This document shows, piece after piece, positions 43,948-55,423 of a stretch of 64,000 bases of DNA. The position numbers and the translations under genes are program-made. Every line of letters starts with the position of its first letter. Positions within the stretch are counted from its first letter, which is position 1. This DNA is from Dehalobacter sp. CP (GTDB taxonomy: Bacteria; Bacillota_B; Desulfitobacteriia; Desulfitobacteriales; Syntrophobotulaceae): NCBI GenBank assembly GCA_009910795.1, contig VMEE01000071.1:46683-110682 (forward strand). Reading direction: 5' to 3'. The notes under the pieces are model-generated. The model was not told where the DNA came from, did not search any database, and saw only the letters and a program-made list of their open reading frames with translations.

Positions 43948-45633
43948 TTGAGCGTTTATGAGAAAATCAGGGAAAATATCAGTAAAAAATTAGAACAGGC
44001 GATCCTCTGTGCACGCGAAAAAGGAGCGTTGGCTTTTCAGGAAATACCTTCTTACGTTTTAGAAGAACCAAGAGAACGTGAGCATGGTGATTTGGCGACC
44101 AACATTGCTATGCTTTTAACCAAACAGGCAAAAAGAGCTCCGCGGGAACTAGCAGCAATCATTATTGATAATCTGGATACGGCAGATACCTGGATTACCT
44201 CAAGTGAAATAGCCGGACCCGGATTTATTAATTTCCGCCTGGATCCTGCCTGGCTGACAGGCGTAATTCCTGAAATATCTGCCCAGGGTGAAAAATACGG
44301 GTTTGTCAACATCGGCCAGGGTGAAAAAATTCAGGTTGAGTTTGTCAGTGCGAATCCGACAGGCCTTTTGCATATGGGGAATGCCAGAGGAGCTGCTTTG
44401 GGGGACAGTTTGGCCTCACTGCTGGCGATGGCCGGGTACGAGGTCAGCAGGGAATTTTATATCAATGATGCAGGCAATCAGATTCATAATTTTGCTCTAT
44501 CGCTGGAAGCCAGATATCTCCAGCTTATGGGGGTTGAAGTACCTTTCCCGGAGGCCGGGTATCATGGTGAAGATTTGATTTATACTGTCAAAAATATCAT
44601 TGAAAAAGACGGAGATCAATATGTCCGAGTGAAAGAACAGACCCGCCGGGATATTCTTGTCAGTTATGCTCTTAAAGAAAAAATTAATGATATCAAAGAA
44701 ACGCTGGCGGATTTTGGCGTTTTCTATGATGTATGGTTCAGTGAAAAGTCTTTGCATGAGTCCGGCTATATTCGTGAGACGATGAAGCGGTTGGAAGACA
44801 AAGAATATATTTATGAAAAGGAAGGTGCTCTCTGGCTGAAAGCAATCCTTCCGGGAGATGAAAAAGACGAAGTCATTGTGCGCGGCAATGGGGTTCCGAC
44901 CTATTTTGCAGCGGATATTGCGTATCACCGCAATAAGTTCGAACGGGGTTTTAAAAAGGTTATCAATATCTGGGGAGCAGACCACCATGGACATGTCGCC
45001 CGCATGAAAGGCGCAATGCAGGCTCTGGGATACAGCCCTGATTCTCTTCAGGTCATCCTCATGCAGCTCGTAAGGCTGATTCAGGACGGTGATACCGTCA
45101 AGATGTCAAAGCGTTCCGGTCAGTATATCACGCTGAGGGAACTGATTAATGAAGTTGGCAAAGATGCAGCCAGGTTCTTCTTCCTGCTGCGTGACCCGGA
45201 TTCTACGGTTGAGTTTGACCTTGACCTGGCCAAATCCCAGTCCGCCGATAACCCGGTTTACTATGTGCAGTATGCGCATGCTCGGTTGTGCAGTATCTTA
45301 AGACAGGCGGAAGAACAGGGTTTCGAATCGCAGCTGATTCCTGGTGAATATCAGCTGGCGCTTCTTGTTTCTGCGGAGGAAAGAGATCTATTGAAGAAAT
45401 TGGCGGATCTGCCTGGGGAAATTGTGCTGGCAGCAAAACTAACCGAACCGCACAGGCTTGCAAGGTATGTGCTTGACTTGGCGGCGCTATTCCATACTTT
45501 TTACAATAGTCAGCGTGTTCTGATTGAGGATCCCGATTTGCGGACAGCCCGGCTGGGACTGATTCGCTCAACCAGACAGGTATTGGCGAATGTCTTGAAG
45601 ATACTGGGTGTATCGGCCCCGGAAAGAATGTAA
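43948..45633 (+). CDS. argS: Arginyl-tRNA synthetase
   Basis: 561 residues, class I. Arg-tRNA synthetase N-terminal domain first, then EFVSANPTGLLHMGNARG containing the HIGH-like signature HMGN, KMSKRSGQ (KMSKS-like) near residue 390, and the C-terminal DALR anticodon-binding domain. I chose TTG 43948, with AAGGAGGAG eight bases upstream; the upstream ATG at 43858 is within the hairpin region. No T-box is visible. Confidence 0.93.
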   Translation: MSVYEKIRENISKKLEQAILCAREKGALAFQEIPSYVLEEPREREHGDLATNIAMLLTKQAKRAPRELAAIIIDNLDTADTWITSSEIAGPGFINFRLDPAWLTGVIPEISAQGEKYGFVNIGQGEKIQVEFVSANPTGLLHMGNARGAALGDSLASLLAMAGYEVSREFYINDAGNQIHNFALSLEARYLQLMGVEVPFPEAGYHGEDLIYTVKNIIEKDGDQYVRVKEQTRRDILVSYALKEKINDIKETLADFGVFYDVWFSEKSLHESGYIRETMKRLEDKEYIYEKEGALWLKAILPGDEKDEVIVRGNGVPTYFAADIAYHRNKFERGFKKVINIWGADHHGHVARMKGAMQALGYSPDSLQVILMQLVRLIQDGDTVKMSKRSGQYITLRELINEVGKDAARFFFLLRDPDSTVEFDLDLAKSQSADNPVYYVQYAHARLCSILRQAEEQGFESQLIPGEYQLALLVSAEERDLLKKLADLPGEIVLAAKLTEPHRLARYVLDLAALFHTFYNSQRVLIEDPDLRTARLGLIRSTRQVLANVLKILGVSAPERM

Positions 45634-45719
45634 ACTTATCTTTGGAAGTTAATTAATTTGACATACAACGTAGCACAGGACGCTAGACTTTAGAATTTTA
45701 TGAGATAAGGAAAGGGTAG

Positions 45720-47330
<1,611 letters not shown>

Positions 47331-47509
47331 GACAGCAAACAACAGATGTTTAAGATCATATGATTACGTTTAAAATTAATAGGATAACAGGATGAAGAAA
47401 AACGTTTTTTGCCAGTCAACCGGTTCACGTCGAACAGGGTGATTGGTATTTCTATGAATTGTATTTCCGAAGATGATAGAATGAAATGTCTTTGGGAGGA
47501 GTGAAAAAA

Positions 47510-48592
47510 ATGGAATTTACGGCAAGGTGGCTCACAATTGAAGATAAAGCAAAGTTTAATTCCTTTATTTGTAAGCATCCCAAAGGGCATGCGATGCAAT
47601 TATGGGAATGGGGAGACATTAAAGGAAGAACGGGCTGGAAACCCTGGAGGCTTGCAGTGGAAAAAGATGGTGAGATTTTTGCTGCTGCAACAATTCTCGA
47701 AAGGAAACTGCCGTTGCTGGGGACCCCCATTTTCTACTGTCCGCGCGGTCCGGTCGTTGCTATGCACGACAGCGAAAAAATGGCAGCCGTCCTGGAAGCA
47801 ATCAGGAAGCTGGCGCAAAAGCGCAAGGCGATTCTCTTAAAGATTGATCCTGATGTATCTTCAACCGATCAGGTTCTGGCAGGTATTTTGAAAGCTCAGG
47901 GCTTTAAAAAAATGGATACAGGAAAGAATTTTGAAGGTGTTCAGCCGAAGTTTGTATTCCGTCTGGACATTTCGCCGGATGAAGAGACCTTGCTCACGAA
48001 TATGCATCAAAAAACCCGCTATAATATCCGCCTTTCCTCTAAAAAAGGTGTCGTGATCCGGAAAGGATCAAGAGAGGATCTACCGGAATTTTTCCGTGTA
48101 CTCAAGGAAACGACCGAGCGGGATAATTTCCTGGTGAGGTCTTATACCTATTTTGAAGATCTGTATGATACGCTGGTGCCGGCAGGTTTTGCCGAACTTT
48201 TTGTTGCCGAATATGAAGGAAAGATTGTTGCAGGAACGCTGGCTTTCATCACAGGGGACAAAGCCTGGTACATCTATGGGGCATCATCAAATTCTTATCG
48301 CAATGTCATGCCCAACTATTTGATTCAGTGGGAAATGATTTGCTGGGCCAAAGCCAATGGTTGTACGCTCTACGATTTCAGAGGAGTATCCGGGGATTTG
48401 GCCGAGAGTAACCCGCTGTATGGACTGTATAAATTTAAAAAAGGTTTTAATGGCGAGTTTACAGAATTCATCGGGGAGTGGGACTATGTTTACAGGCCTG
48501 TCCTGTATGTGATCTGGCAGATTGCTGAAAAAGCTTACTCCGGGAAACTGAAAGGACTGCTTGCCCGGATGCGCAGGCCGCGGCATAAATAA
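47510..48592 (+). CDS. FemAB-type peptidyltransferase (lipid II aminoacyl transferase family)
   Basis: 360 residues with the two GNAT-like halves of FemX/FemA proteins: HAMQLWEWGDIKGRTGW near residue 27, TRYNIRLSSKKGV near residue 175 and VSGDLAESNPLYGLYKFKKGF near residue 305. The family adds amino acids from aminoacyl-tRNA to the lipid II stem peptide. The amino acid used cannot be deduced. I chose ATG 47510, eight bases after GGGAGGAG. Next to alr, another cell-wall gene. Confidence 0.87.
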   Translation: MEFTARWLTIEDKAKFNSFICKHPKGHAMQLWEWGDIKGRTGWKPWRLAVEKDGEIFAAATILERKLPLLGTPIFYCPRGPVVAMHDSEKMAAVLEAIRKLAQKRKAILLKIDPDVSSTDQVLAGILKAQGFKKMDTGKNFEGVQPKFVFRLDISPDEETLLTNMHQKTRYNIRLSSKKGVVIRKGSREDLPEFFRVLKETTERDNFLVRSYTYFEDLYDTLVPAGFAELFVAEYEGKIVAGTLAFITGDKAWYIYGASSNSYRNVMPNYLIQWEMICWAKANGCTLYDFRGVSGDLAESNPLYGLYKFKKGFNGEFTEFIGEWDYVYRPVLYVIWQIAEKAYSGKLKGLLARMRRPRHK

Positions 48593-48663
48593 TTCATTCC
48601 TTGTAATTTCTTAAATGATCTCTTAAATAATTTTTAATATCATTTGTTAAAGAGGGGCTTGTC

Positions 48664-49860
48664 ATGTCAGATCTATGGATCGAAGTAGATATGGATGCCA
48701 TTATCTATAATTACCGACAAATCATGGCCGGGCTTTCTGCCGGATGCCGGCTCATGGCAGTCGTTAAGGCAGATGCCTACGGCCTCGGGGCTGCGGAAGT
48801 AGCAGGAGCCTTGCAGGGAGAAGGATGTACGGCCTTTGCTGTCACCACCATCTCTGAAGCGTTGCTGCTGCGAAACCAGGGTGTTGACGGTACAATCCTG
48901 GTGCTCGGCCCGTCGAGCCCGGAATACTGGCAGGCGGCAATCCAGGCCCATATTGAACTAACGGTATCACAGCTGGACTGGATACCGACACTGAACAAAC
49001 TCGCCGAAACGTTGGGAACGAAAGCCGGGATTCAGCTGAAGCTGGAAACGGGTATGGGACGTACCGGTTTTACGGGCGATCAGCTGCAGGAATTAGCTGC
49101 AGCGTTGCGAGAAGCTCCTCAGCTGGAAGTAACAGGGGCGTACACGCACTTTGCCCGGGGAGCTCAGCGTGATCGTGCCTATACCAGAGCGCAGAATGGA
49201 AAATATCTGGCTTATGTTCAAACGTTGGAACAAGCAGGCATTCGGATCCCGCTAAAGCACGTCTGCAACAGCGCCGCCTATTTGGATTTTCCGGAGTATC
49301 ATTACAATATGGTCAGAGTCGGAACACTCCTGATTGGTCATTGTCCTGCGCCGGCATTTGAAGGCAGGCTGCGGTTAAAAGACCCTTGGCTGGCCAAAGC
49401 AAGAATTGTTCACCTGCAAAAGGCGGCAAAAGGTACCTTTGTCGGCTACCAGAGTGTTTACAAGGCTAAAAAAGACACGACTCTGGCAGTGGTGCCGGTA
49501 GGTTATGCCGATGGGTTTGGGATTGAGCCCCGGCTTGTGCCTCAAAACATTGTGGATCTCGCGAAAATAATTGTCAAAAATATGGCAGCCCTGATGGGCA
49601 TTCAGCTGGGCCGGGAAAAACTGCTTTGCAACGGGCAAACCGTCAGGATTGCAGGGAAAATTGGGATGCAGCTTACGGTACTCGATGTCGGCAGCGCGTC
49701 TTGCTCAGCCGGTGACGAGATTGTGATTCCCTTACGAAGGACTCAGGCCAATCCCAGGATTCTGCGGATGTATAAAAAAAATGGAGAAATAATGAGAATA
49801 AGGATAATTAATGAAGGATTTTTGTCTCCCAGCGAAGAACAATTGTCAAATAAAAGGTAG
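48664..49860 (+). CDS. alr: Alanine racemase
   Basis: 398 residues, PLP fold-type III. The PLP lysine is in VVKADAYGLGA near residue 34; ETGMGRTGF and RVGTLLIG follow, and the C-terminal beta domain has VPVGYADGFG with the catalytic Tyr. It converts L- to D-alanine for peptidoglycan and, in spore formers, controls germination response to alanine. GAGGGG lies upstream. The last ~25 residues after MYKKNGE are not typical of the family. Confidence 0.92.
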   Translation: MSDLWIEVDMDAIIYNYRQIMAGLSAGCRLMAVVKADAYGLGAAEVAGALQGEGCTAFAVTTISEALLLRNQGVDGTILVLGPSSPEYWQAAIQAHIELTVSQLDWIPTLNKLAETLGTKAGIQLKLETGMGRTGFTGDQLQELAAALREAPQLEVTGAYTHFARGAQRDRAYTRAQNGKYLAYVQTLEQAGIRIPLKHVCNSAAYLDFPEYHYNMVRVGTLLIGHCPAPAFEGRLRLKDPWLAKARIVHLQKAAKGTFVGYQSVYKAKKDTTLAVVPVGYADGFGIEPRLVPQNIVDLAKIIVKNMAALMGIQLGREKLLCNGQTVRIAGKIGMQLTVLDVGSASCSAGDEIVIPLRRTQANPRILRMYKKNGEIMRIRIINEGFLSPSEEQLSNKR

Positions 49861-49958
49861 TATGGCGATCTTTGTCAAATCATATTGCTTTTAGCGCAAT
49901 GGATGTTTTTAAAATCTATTGACAACTACAAATCTAGCTATAAAAAAGGGGGGCTTTG

Positions 49959-50336
49959 ATGCTGAAGATGTTGATTGTGGATGACCAAAATGGGATCAGA
50001 AGACTTCTAACCGAAGTTTTTTTAGAATATGGTTATGAGATTGAATCGTGCGGCAGCGGAATAAAAGCGCTCGAGATTATTCCGGAATTTCAACCGGATC
50101 TGATAATCATGGATGTTAAGATGCCTGGAATGAGTGGAATTGAGGTTCTAACCAAACTCAGGGAGACAAATTGTAAAAGCCGGGTCATCATGATGACAGC
50201 ATATGGCGATCAGATTTTTTATAAGCAGGCTGAGGAATTGGGAGTATCCGGTTTCGTTGTTAAACCTTTTGATTTAAATGAACTAAAAAAACAGGTTGGA
50301 GAAATTATCAGTACGGATCATGTTTCTGAGAATTGA
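49959..50336 (+). CDS. spo0F: Response regulator, Spo0F-like
   Basis: 125 residues, receiver domain only: LIVDDQNGIRRLL, phospho-Asp in LIIMDVKMPGMSG near residue 53, MMTAYGD and FVVKPFDL. Spo0F relays phosphate to Spo0B and Spo0A in sporulation. The call rests on sequence and on position between pyrG and tal, as in Bacillus. ATG 49959 with AAGGGGGG upstream. Many clostridia lack a full phosphorelay, so the partner is unverified. Confidence 0.78.
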   Translation: MLKMLIVDDQNGIRRLLTEVFLEYGYEIESCGSGIKALEIIPEFQPDLIIMDVKMPGMSGIEVLTKLRETNCKSRVIMMTAYGDQIFYKQAEELGVSGFVVKPFDLNELKKQVGEIISTDHVSEN

Positions 50337-50381
50337 AACGGTGGCTTAAAATAATGGCTTGAATGATCAACGGATTAACCG

Positions 50382-50410
50382 GCCAGACTTTAACGAAAGT
50401 CTGGCTTTTT
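50382..50410 (+). terminator. Intrinsic terminator after spo0F
   Basis: GCCAGACTTT (50382-50391) pairs with AAAGTCTGGC (50396-50405) across a 4-base loop, followed by TTTTT. Confidence 0.9.
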
Positions 50411-50524
50411 GGCGGCCATGTAAGGTCTAATGCCACGGTACAATGAATGGTAAGAAGCGGTAATTCTAATATTCTAAAAAATCTAAGGCAGGAATAATAT
50501 TTTACTTGGAGAACTATAAGCTAT

Positions 50525-50640
50525 ACGGCATACGTAAGCCGATGCCGATCCGCTGATTTGAGACGGCCACGGGGCAAAGAGCGGCAAGGCCACGGAGCCT
50601 AATACCGTGATTTCATGGAGCGGAAAGAACCAACAGGCTG
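50525..50640 (+). other. GC-rich, structure-prone leader of unknown class
   Basis: In the 329-bp gap before the zinc-ribbon gene. CGGCAT and ATGCCG (about 50527-50548) can pair, competing with CGGC/GCCG; GGCCACGGGGC and GGCCACGGAGC are near-copies about 26 bp apart; CACGG and CCGTG flank AGCCTAATA. This suggests a folded leader RNA, but I could not match it to a known class. Confidence 0.35.
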
Positions 50641-50665
50641 ACAGTGTGGGAGGTGAGCCTAAAGA

Positions 50666-51358
50666 ATGATTATTCAGGCAGTCTCAACCATTGGGATGCT
50701 TTGTTCCCACTGCGGGAAACTTCAGTTTAAAACATTATCAGTATTTTCTTTTGCTCACTTGGGAAAGAACAGTTTCATTTGTACGTGTGGTACTCCATTG
50801 TTGACGCTCATCAGTTTTGAGAGCAAGAAAATCGGCATAGAATATTCTTGTATTTACTGCGGGATGCCGCATCACTTGGTTACCAGAAGGGAGTTGATCT
50901 GGGGAGAACAACCTTTGCGTCTGGGATGCAGCGACAAGGAACTACCAGTAGGCTATATCGGGCCTGAATCACGTGTCATGGAATTGTGCACGGAAATTAA
51001 AAAGAACTTTGTCCGACTGGCTTCGGAGTTAACAAGCGATCAGGAAGATCTTGATGTAATGACAGATGATTTTTTTGTTGTCTATGGCGTTATAGAGATA
51101 CTTGGCAGGCTGGTTGAACGGAAAAAGCTTGGCTGCAAATGCGGAAATCATAACCTAACTGTAGAAATATTACCTGAAAGTGTAGAATTGATTTGCGATT
51201 TATGCAAGGCAATGGGTATTATTTATACGGATAATAAAGACATTTTGCGCATACTAGAACAAATGGGAGCAATTACTTTAGAGGAAAACGAGATGCGGAT
51301 CATCAACGATTCTCTGAAGGGGAATCATAGAAAGAATATCATTACGGAGGTCGAGTAG
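50666..51358 (+). CDS. Cysteine-rich, probably zinc-binding protein of unknown function
   Basis: 230 residues. Several Cys pairs: CSHCG near 13, CTC near 40, CIYCG near 62, CKCG near 156 and CDLC near 177, suggesting two to three zinc ribbons. The middle ~70 residues are helical and acidic. I do not recognise it. GGGAGGTGAGCC precedes the ATG. It occupies the slot between spo0F and tal where Bacillus has fba. Confidence 0.6.
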   Translation: MIIQAVSTIGMLCSHCGKLQFKTLSVFSFAHLGKNSFICTCGTPLLTLISFESKKIGIEYSCIYCGMPHHLVTRRELIWGEQPLRLGCSDKELPVGYIGPESRVMELCTEIKKNFVRLASELTSDQEDLDVMTDDFFVVYGVIEILGRLVERKKLGCKCGNHNLTVEILPESVELICDLCKAMGIIYTDNKDILRILEQMGAITLEENEMRIINDSLKGNHRKNIITEVE

Positions 51359-51402
51359 GTTTTTTACTATGGCCGGATATTATTGAAGGAGGAATTTGAC
51401 CT

Positions 51403-52044
51403 ATGCGTTTTTTTCTTGATTCAGCCAATACAGAAGAGATTTCCCGGGCATGGGACATGGGAGTCATCGCCGGTGTTACGACGAATCCTTCTTTGGTAGC
51501 CAGAGAAAAAGAGGACTTTCACACCCTGATCCATAAAATTGCCGGGATCGTCGATGGCCCGATCAGTGCGGAAGTCATAGCGCTCGATTATGAGGGTATG
51601 CTCCAGGAAGCCCGGCAGCTCGCAGATATTCATCCAAATATTGTCGTCAAAATTCCAATGACGCTTGACGGTTTGAAAGCCGTCAAGACGCTGCGGGAAG
51701 AAGATATCCAGACGAACGTTACATTGGTGTTCAGCCCTGTTCAGGCACTGATGGCAGCAAGGGCGGGAGCCGCTTATGTCAGCCCTTTTTTAGGAAGACT
51801 TGACGATATCGGGGAGGTTGGCATGAATGTCCTGGCCGATATCTGCGAAATTTTTGAGGTCCATGATCTGGACTGCGGGGTGATTGCCGCCAGTATCCGT
51901 CATCCTGTTCACGTCCTTGAAGCGGCTAAGATCGGCGCGGATTTTGCGACAATACCTTTTGGCGTTTTGAGCAAATTATCCGAGCATCCCTTGACAAGTG
52001 CAGGAATTAATAAATTTTTGGATGACTGGAAGAAGTTAAGTTAA
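51403..52044 (+). CDS. tal: Transaldolase / fructose-6-phosphate aldolase (TalC type)
   Basis: 213 residues, the short TalB/MipB-type family: [27 protein letters not shown], the Schiff-base lysine in VVKIPMT near residue 83 and [12 protein letters not shown]. Acts in the non-oxidative pentose phosphate pathway. AAGGAGG lies upstream. Short transaldolases and F6P aldolases are hard to separate by eye. Confidence 0.9.
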   Translation: MRFFLDSANTEEISRAWDMGVIAGVTTNPSLVAREKEDFHTLIHKIAGIVDGPISAEVIALDYEGMLQEARQLADIHPNIVVKIPMTLDGLKAVKTLREEDIQTNVTLVFSPVQALMAARAGAAYVSPFLGRLDDIGEVGMNVLADICEIFEVHDLDCGVIAASIRHPVHVLEAAKIGADFATIPFGVLSKLSEHPLTSAGINKFLDDWKKLS

Positions 52045-52060
52045 GAAGGGTGAAAAAGAG

Positions 52061-53035
52061 ATGGAAAGAGAATTAACCATGGAATTTGCCCGGGTGACGG
52101 AAGCAGCAGCACTCGCTTCAGCGCGCTGGGTAGGAATGGGACAGAAGAATGAAGCCGATGATGCGGCAGTGGAAGCTATGAGATCTTTGTTTGATACCGT
52201 ACACATGGATGGGACGGTCGTGATCGGCGAAGGAGAAATGGACGAAGCCCCGATGCTTTACATTGGGGAGAAACTTGGCACGGGCGAAAAGCCCGAGGTT
52301 GATGTTGCCGTCGATCCCCTCGAGGGAACAAATCTTGTTGCCAAAGGAATGCCGGGAGCCATAGCGGTTTTAGCTGTGACCAAAAGATATGGACTTCTGC
52401 ATGCCCCGGATATGTATATGGATAAAATTGCTGTTGGTCCCAAGGCTGCAGGACGTATCCATCTGGATGCTCCGGTTGCCGAAAATCTCGAGAACATAGC
52501 CAAGGGACTCAATAAGAAAATTCAGGAACTTACGGTGGTTATTCTCGACAGGCCCCGCCACAGTGAGATCATCCGTCAGGTAAGAGAATGCGGCTCCAGA
52601 ATACGCCTGATTACCGACGGTGATGTCGCTCCGGCTGTCGCCTGCGGGCTGGAAGGCAGCGGAGTTGATGTGATGATGGGGGTCGGCGGAGCTCCTGAGG
52701 GAGTGCTTGCCGCTGCTGCCCTGCGCTGTATGGGCGGGGAAATGCAGGGGAGACTTTGGCCGGAGAATGAAGAAGATGTTGAAAGAGCCCGGAAACTGGG
52801 TATTATGGATATCAATAAACTGCTGACACTCGATGATCTGGTCAATACGGATGACATCTTTTTTGCGGCAACCGGAATTACCGAAGGACCGCTGCTTAAA
52901 GGCGTGATATACAGCAGTGAGGGTGCCACGACGCACACTGTGGTGATGAGGGGCAAGACCGGTACGGTCCGTTTTATTGAAGCCAAACATTGTTTTGCCA
53001 AAAAGCCCAAATATGCAATTAAAGGTGCCTGCTAA
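52061..53035 (+). CDS. glpX: Fructose-1,6-bisphosphatase class II GlpX
   Basis: 324 residues. Metal-binding motifs VVIGEGEMDEAPML near residue 47 and VDPLEGTNLVAKG near residue 87, plus LITDGDVAPAVACGL and GVGGAPEGVLAAAALR. Gluconeogenic step from FBP to F6P. It starts 16 bp after tal, likely co-transcribed. Confidence 0.94.
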   Translation: MERELTMEFARVTEAAALASARWVGMGQKNEADDAAVEAMRSLFDTVHMDGTVVIGEGEMDEAPMLYIGEKLGTGEKPEVDVAVDPLEGTNLVAKGMPGAIAVLAVTKRYGLLHAPDMYMDKIAVGPKAAGRIHLDAPVAENLENIAKGLNKKIQELTVVILDRPRHSEIIRQVRECGSRIRLITDGDVAPAVACGLEGSGVDVMMGVGGAPEGVLAAAALRCMGGEMQGRLWPENEEDVERARKLGIMDINKLLTLDDLVNTDDIFFAATGITEGPLLKGVIYSSEGATTHTVVMRGKTGTVRFIEAKHCFAKKPKYAIKGAC

Positions 53036-53072
53036 AACGCTGCGAAAAGAAGCCTTCTGAATTGTTTTTTTC

Positions 53073-53102
53073 TTGACCGAAAGGCAAAGAATGTGCTAGA
53101 AT
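53073..53102 (+). promoter_or_regulatory. Promoter for rpmE
   Basis: TTGACC (53073-53078), 18-bp spacer, TAGAAT (53097-53102) with a TGC extension just before it; about 60 bp before rpmE. Confidence 0.65.
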
Positions 53103-53161
53103 ATTTAGAGTTGACTGTATTTGATTGAGACGGATCTGATTGGGAAGGAAGGTGACGGGTC

Positions 53162-53362
53162 ATGAAAGAGAAAATTCATCCGAAATATGAACAAACTACC
53201 ATTAGCTGCGCTTGCGGCAATATTATAGAGACAGGTAGTACGAAGAAGGATATCAAGGTCGAAATTTGTTCCAAGTGTCATCCTTTTTACACTGGAGTTC
53301 AGCGATTTGTTGACGCTGGTGGACGAGTCGATCGTTTCAAAAAGAAATACGGTTTGCAATAA
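53162..53362 (+). CDS. rpmE: 50S ribosomal protein L31 (zinc-containing form)
   Basis: 66 residues: [20 protein letters not shown], then [10 protein letters not shown] and the C-terminal [11 protein letters not shown]. The CxC and CxxC cysteines mark the zinc-binding (C+) paralogue. GGAAGGTGA precedes the ATG. Its usual upstream neighbour rho is absent here. Confidence 0.95.
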   Translation: MKEKIHPKYEQTTISCACGNIIETGSTKKDIKVEICSKCHPFYTGVQRFVDAGGRVDRFKKKYGLQ

Positions 53363-53397
53363 CAACGGTCTGAAGCCGTTGCCTGTAAAAAACAAGG

Positions 53398-53420
53398 AGC
53401 AGAGCGTAAGCTCTGCTTTT
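53398..53420 (+). terminator. Terminator after rpmE
   Basis: AGCAGAGC (53398-53405) pairs with GCTCTGCT (53410-53417) with a GTAA loop, followed by TTT. A second small hairpin AACGG/CCGTT is at 53364-53380. Confidence 0.8.
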
Positions 53421-53448
53421 CGGTTATTAGGCCTGGAGGTTTAAATTT

Positions 53449-54327
53449 ATGGAAAAACCTGTTCAATATGGAGGGCAAGCGCTGATTGAAGGCGTAATGA
53501 TGCGCGGGCCACGGGCGATTGCGATGGCTGTTCGTCTACCCAACGGAGAGATTGAAGTAACGACCCAAGATATTCATCCCTGGTCTCAGAAGCCAGTTCT
53601 TAAATTGCCGATCATTCGGGGTTTTGTTGCACTGCTTGAATCTTTGGTAATTGGAACCAAAGCTTTGATGTTTTCCGCCGACCGCGCTGTCGGCGAAGAA
53701 GAAGGAGAGGAGCTTGGCTTTTGGGCGATGGTGTTAACGATCGTTATTGCCTTTGCTGCCGGACTCCTGTTATTTGTCGGAATACCGACAGCTTCCGCTC
53801 ATTTATTGACAGATATTTTTCCGGGTACCGTACTGCAAAATATTGTCGAAGGCCTCATTCGTCTTATTGTGTTATTTCTATATATCCTTCTGATATCCAG
53901 ATTAAAGGATATTCAGAGGGTATTTCAATACCATGGGGCAGAACATAAAGCAATATTTGCGCATGAAGCTGGCGTGGAACTGAATCCGGAAAACATCCGA
54001 AAATACTCCAGACTGCATCCCCGGTGCGGGACGAGCTTCTTGCTTATTGTTGTTGTCGTCAGTATCTTTGTTTTTGCCTTTTTGGGCGTGGATCCTCTGT
54101 GGTGGCGTATCGTTTCCCGAATCATCCTGATGCCGCTAGTAGCTGGAATTTCGTACGAGCTTTTGAAGCTGTCAGGGAGATTTTCCAAATCGATGTTTTT
54201 AAAGTGGATCATAGTTCCCGGCCTTCTGCTGCAGAAGCTTACGACCAGGGAACCGGACGACTCCCAACTTGAGGTTGCGATTGCTGCGCTTAACGGGGTA
54301 CTCGCGACCGGACAGGAACTTTCATAG
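53449..54327 (+). CDS. DUF1385 family membrane protein
   Basis: 292 residues. Diagnostic N-terminus YGGQALIEGVMMRGP; four hydrophobic helices in two pairs (about 88-112, 130-148, 198-215 and 222-245) and the conserved YHGAEHKAIFAHE with HPRCGTSFL. Function unknown. It is commonly next to rpmE and prfA in clostridia. GGAGG lies upstream. Confidence 0.9.
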   Translation: MEKPVQYGGQALIEGVMMRGPRAIAMAVRLPNGEIEVTTQDIHPWSQKPVLKLPIIRGFVALLESLVIGTKALMFSADRAVGEEEGEELGFWAMVLTIVIAFAAGLLLFVGIPTASAHLLTDIFPGTVLQNIVEGLIRLIVLFLYILLISRLKDIQRVFQYHGAEHKAIFAHEAGVELNPENIRKYSRLHPRCGTSFLLIVVVVSIFVFAFLGVDPLWWRIVSRIILMPLVAGISYELLKLSGRFSKSMFLKWIIVPGLLLQKLTTREPDDSQLEVAIAALNGVLATGQELS

Positions 54328-54355
54328 ATAAAATTCATTTGGGAGAGGTTAAAAC

Positions 54356-55423
54356 ATGCTAAACAGGCTCGAAGAGATAGAAAAAAAATATGACGACCTG
54401 ACAGAACTCCTGGCCAAGCCGGAGATCATCGCCAATCAGGCTGATTTTCAGAAATATGCCAGAAGCCAGTCGGCGCTTACAGATATAGTCGCAGTATTTC
54501 GAGAATATAAAGAAATAAACCGGCAGATTGAAGATCTGAAAGGCATGCTTGACGAGGAACGCGATCCTGAAATGAGAGAAATGGCCGAGGCCGAACAGGA
54601 TGAATTAACAAAGAGCAAAAAAAAGCTGGAAGAGGATTTGAAAATCCTGCTCCTGCCGAAGGATCCGAATGATGAGAAAAACGTCATTATGGAGATTAGA
54701 GCCGGTGCTGGCGGAGATGAAGCGGCTTTGTTTGCAGGTGATTTATACAAGATGTATACAAAATATGCCGAAAGTCAGAACTGGAAGACCGAACCCTTAA
54801 GTGCCAGTTTCACGGATATTGGCGGCTTTAAAGAGATTATTTTTATGATCGAAGGACAGGGTGCTTATAGCAGACTGAAATATGAAAGCGGTGTTCACCG
54901 TGTTCAGCGGATTCCCGCGACCGAATCCGGCGGCAGGATTCATACGTCTACCGTGACGGTTGCCGTACTACCTGAAGCCGAGGAAGTCGATGTTGCGATT
55001 AACCCGAACGATATCAGGATCGATATTTTTTGTTCCAGCGGCCCTGGTGGTCAGTCTGTAAATACGACACAGTCGGCAGTCCGCATTACCCACTTGCCGA
55101 CGGGGATCGTGGTCTCTTGCCAGGATGAAAAATCCCAGCACAAGAATAAGGATAAAGCCTTAAAAGTACTCAGAGCCAGGCTGTTGGAAAAAGCTCAAGA
55201 AGAGGCAGCCGGCGAGATTGCCCAGGAACGTAAAAGCCAGGTAGGGACAGGTGACCGCAGTGAGCGCATTCGAACCTACAACTATCCGCAGGGCAGAGTT
55301 TCCGATCATCGTATCGGCCTTACACTGCATAAACTGGACAGCATTTTGATGGGTGACATCGAAGAAATCATTACGGCATTGATTTCGGCCGATCATGCCG
55401 AAAGGCTCAAAGCTTCGGTCTAA
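54356..55423 (+). CDS. prfA: Peptide chain release factor 1
   Basis: 355 residues. The GGQ peptidyl-tRNA hydrolysis motif is in [17 protein letters not shown] near residue 230. The anticodon-like region near residue 185 ([17 protein letters not shown]) fits RF1. It decodes UAA and UAG. Overlaps prmC by one base (TAATG). Confidence 0.95.
   Translation: MLNRLEEIEKKYDDLTELLAKPEIIANQADFQKYARSQSALTDIVAVFREYKEINRQIEDLKGMLDEERDPEMREMAEAEQDELTKSKKKLEEDLKILLLPKDPNDEKNVIMEIRAGAGGDEAALFAGDLYKMYTKYAESQNWKTEPLSASFTDIGGFKEIIFMIEGQGAYSRLKYESGVHRVQRIPATESGGRIHTSTVTVAVLPEAEEVDVAINPNDIRIDIFCSSGPGGQSVNTTQSAVRITHLPTGIVVSCQDEKSQHKNKDKALKVLRARLLEKAQEEAAGEIAQERKSQVGTGDRSERIRTYNYPQGRVSDHRIGLTLHKLDSILMGDIEEIITALISADHAERLKASV

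Noticed and set aside
43800..43950. T-box leader for argS
   Set aside because: No TGGNACCGCG-type antiterminator bulge sequence was found; only a long hairpin.
50570..50640. Possible cyclic-di-GMP-I riboswitch
   Set aside because: GGGGCAAAG and GGCCACGGAGCCTAA resemble parts of the class, but the hairpin with the GNRA loop between the two conserved segments and the 3' receptor strand are missing.
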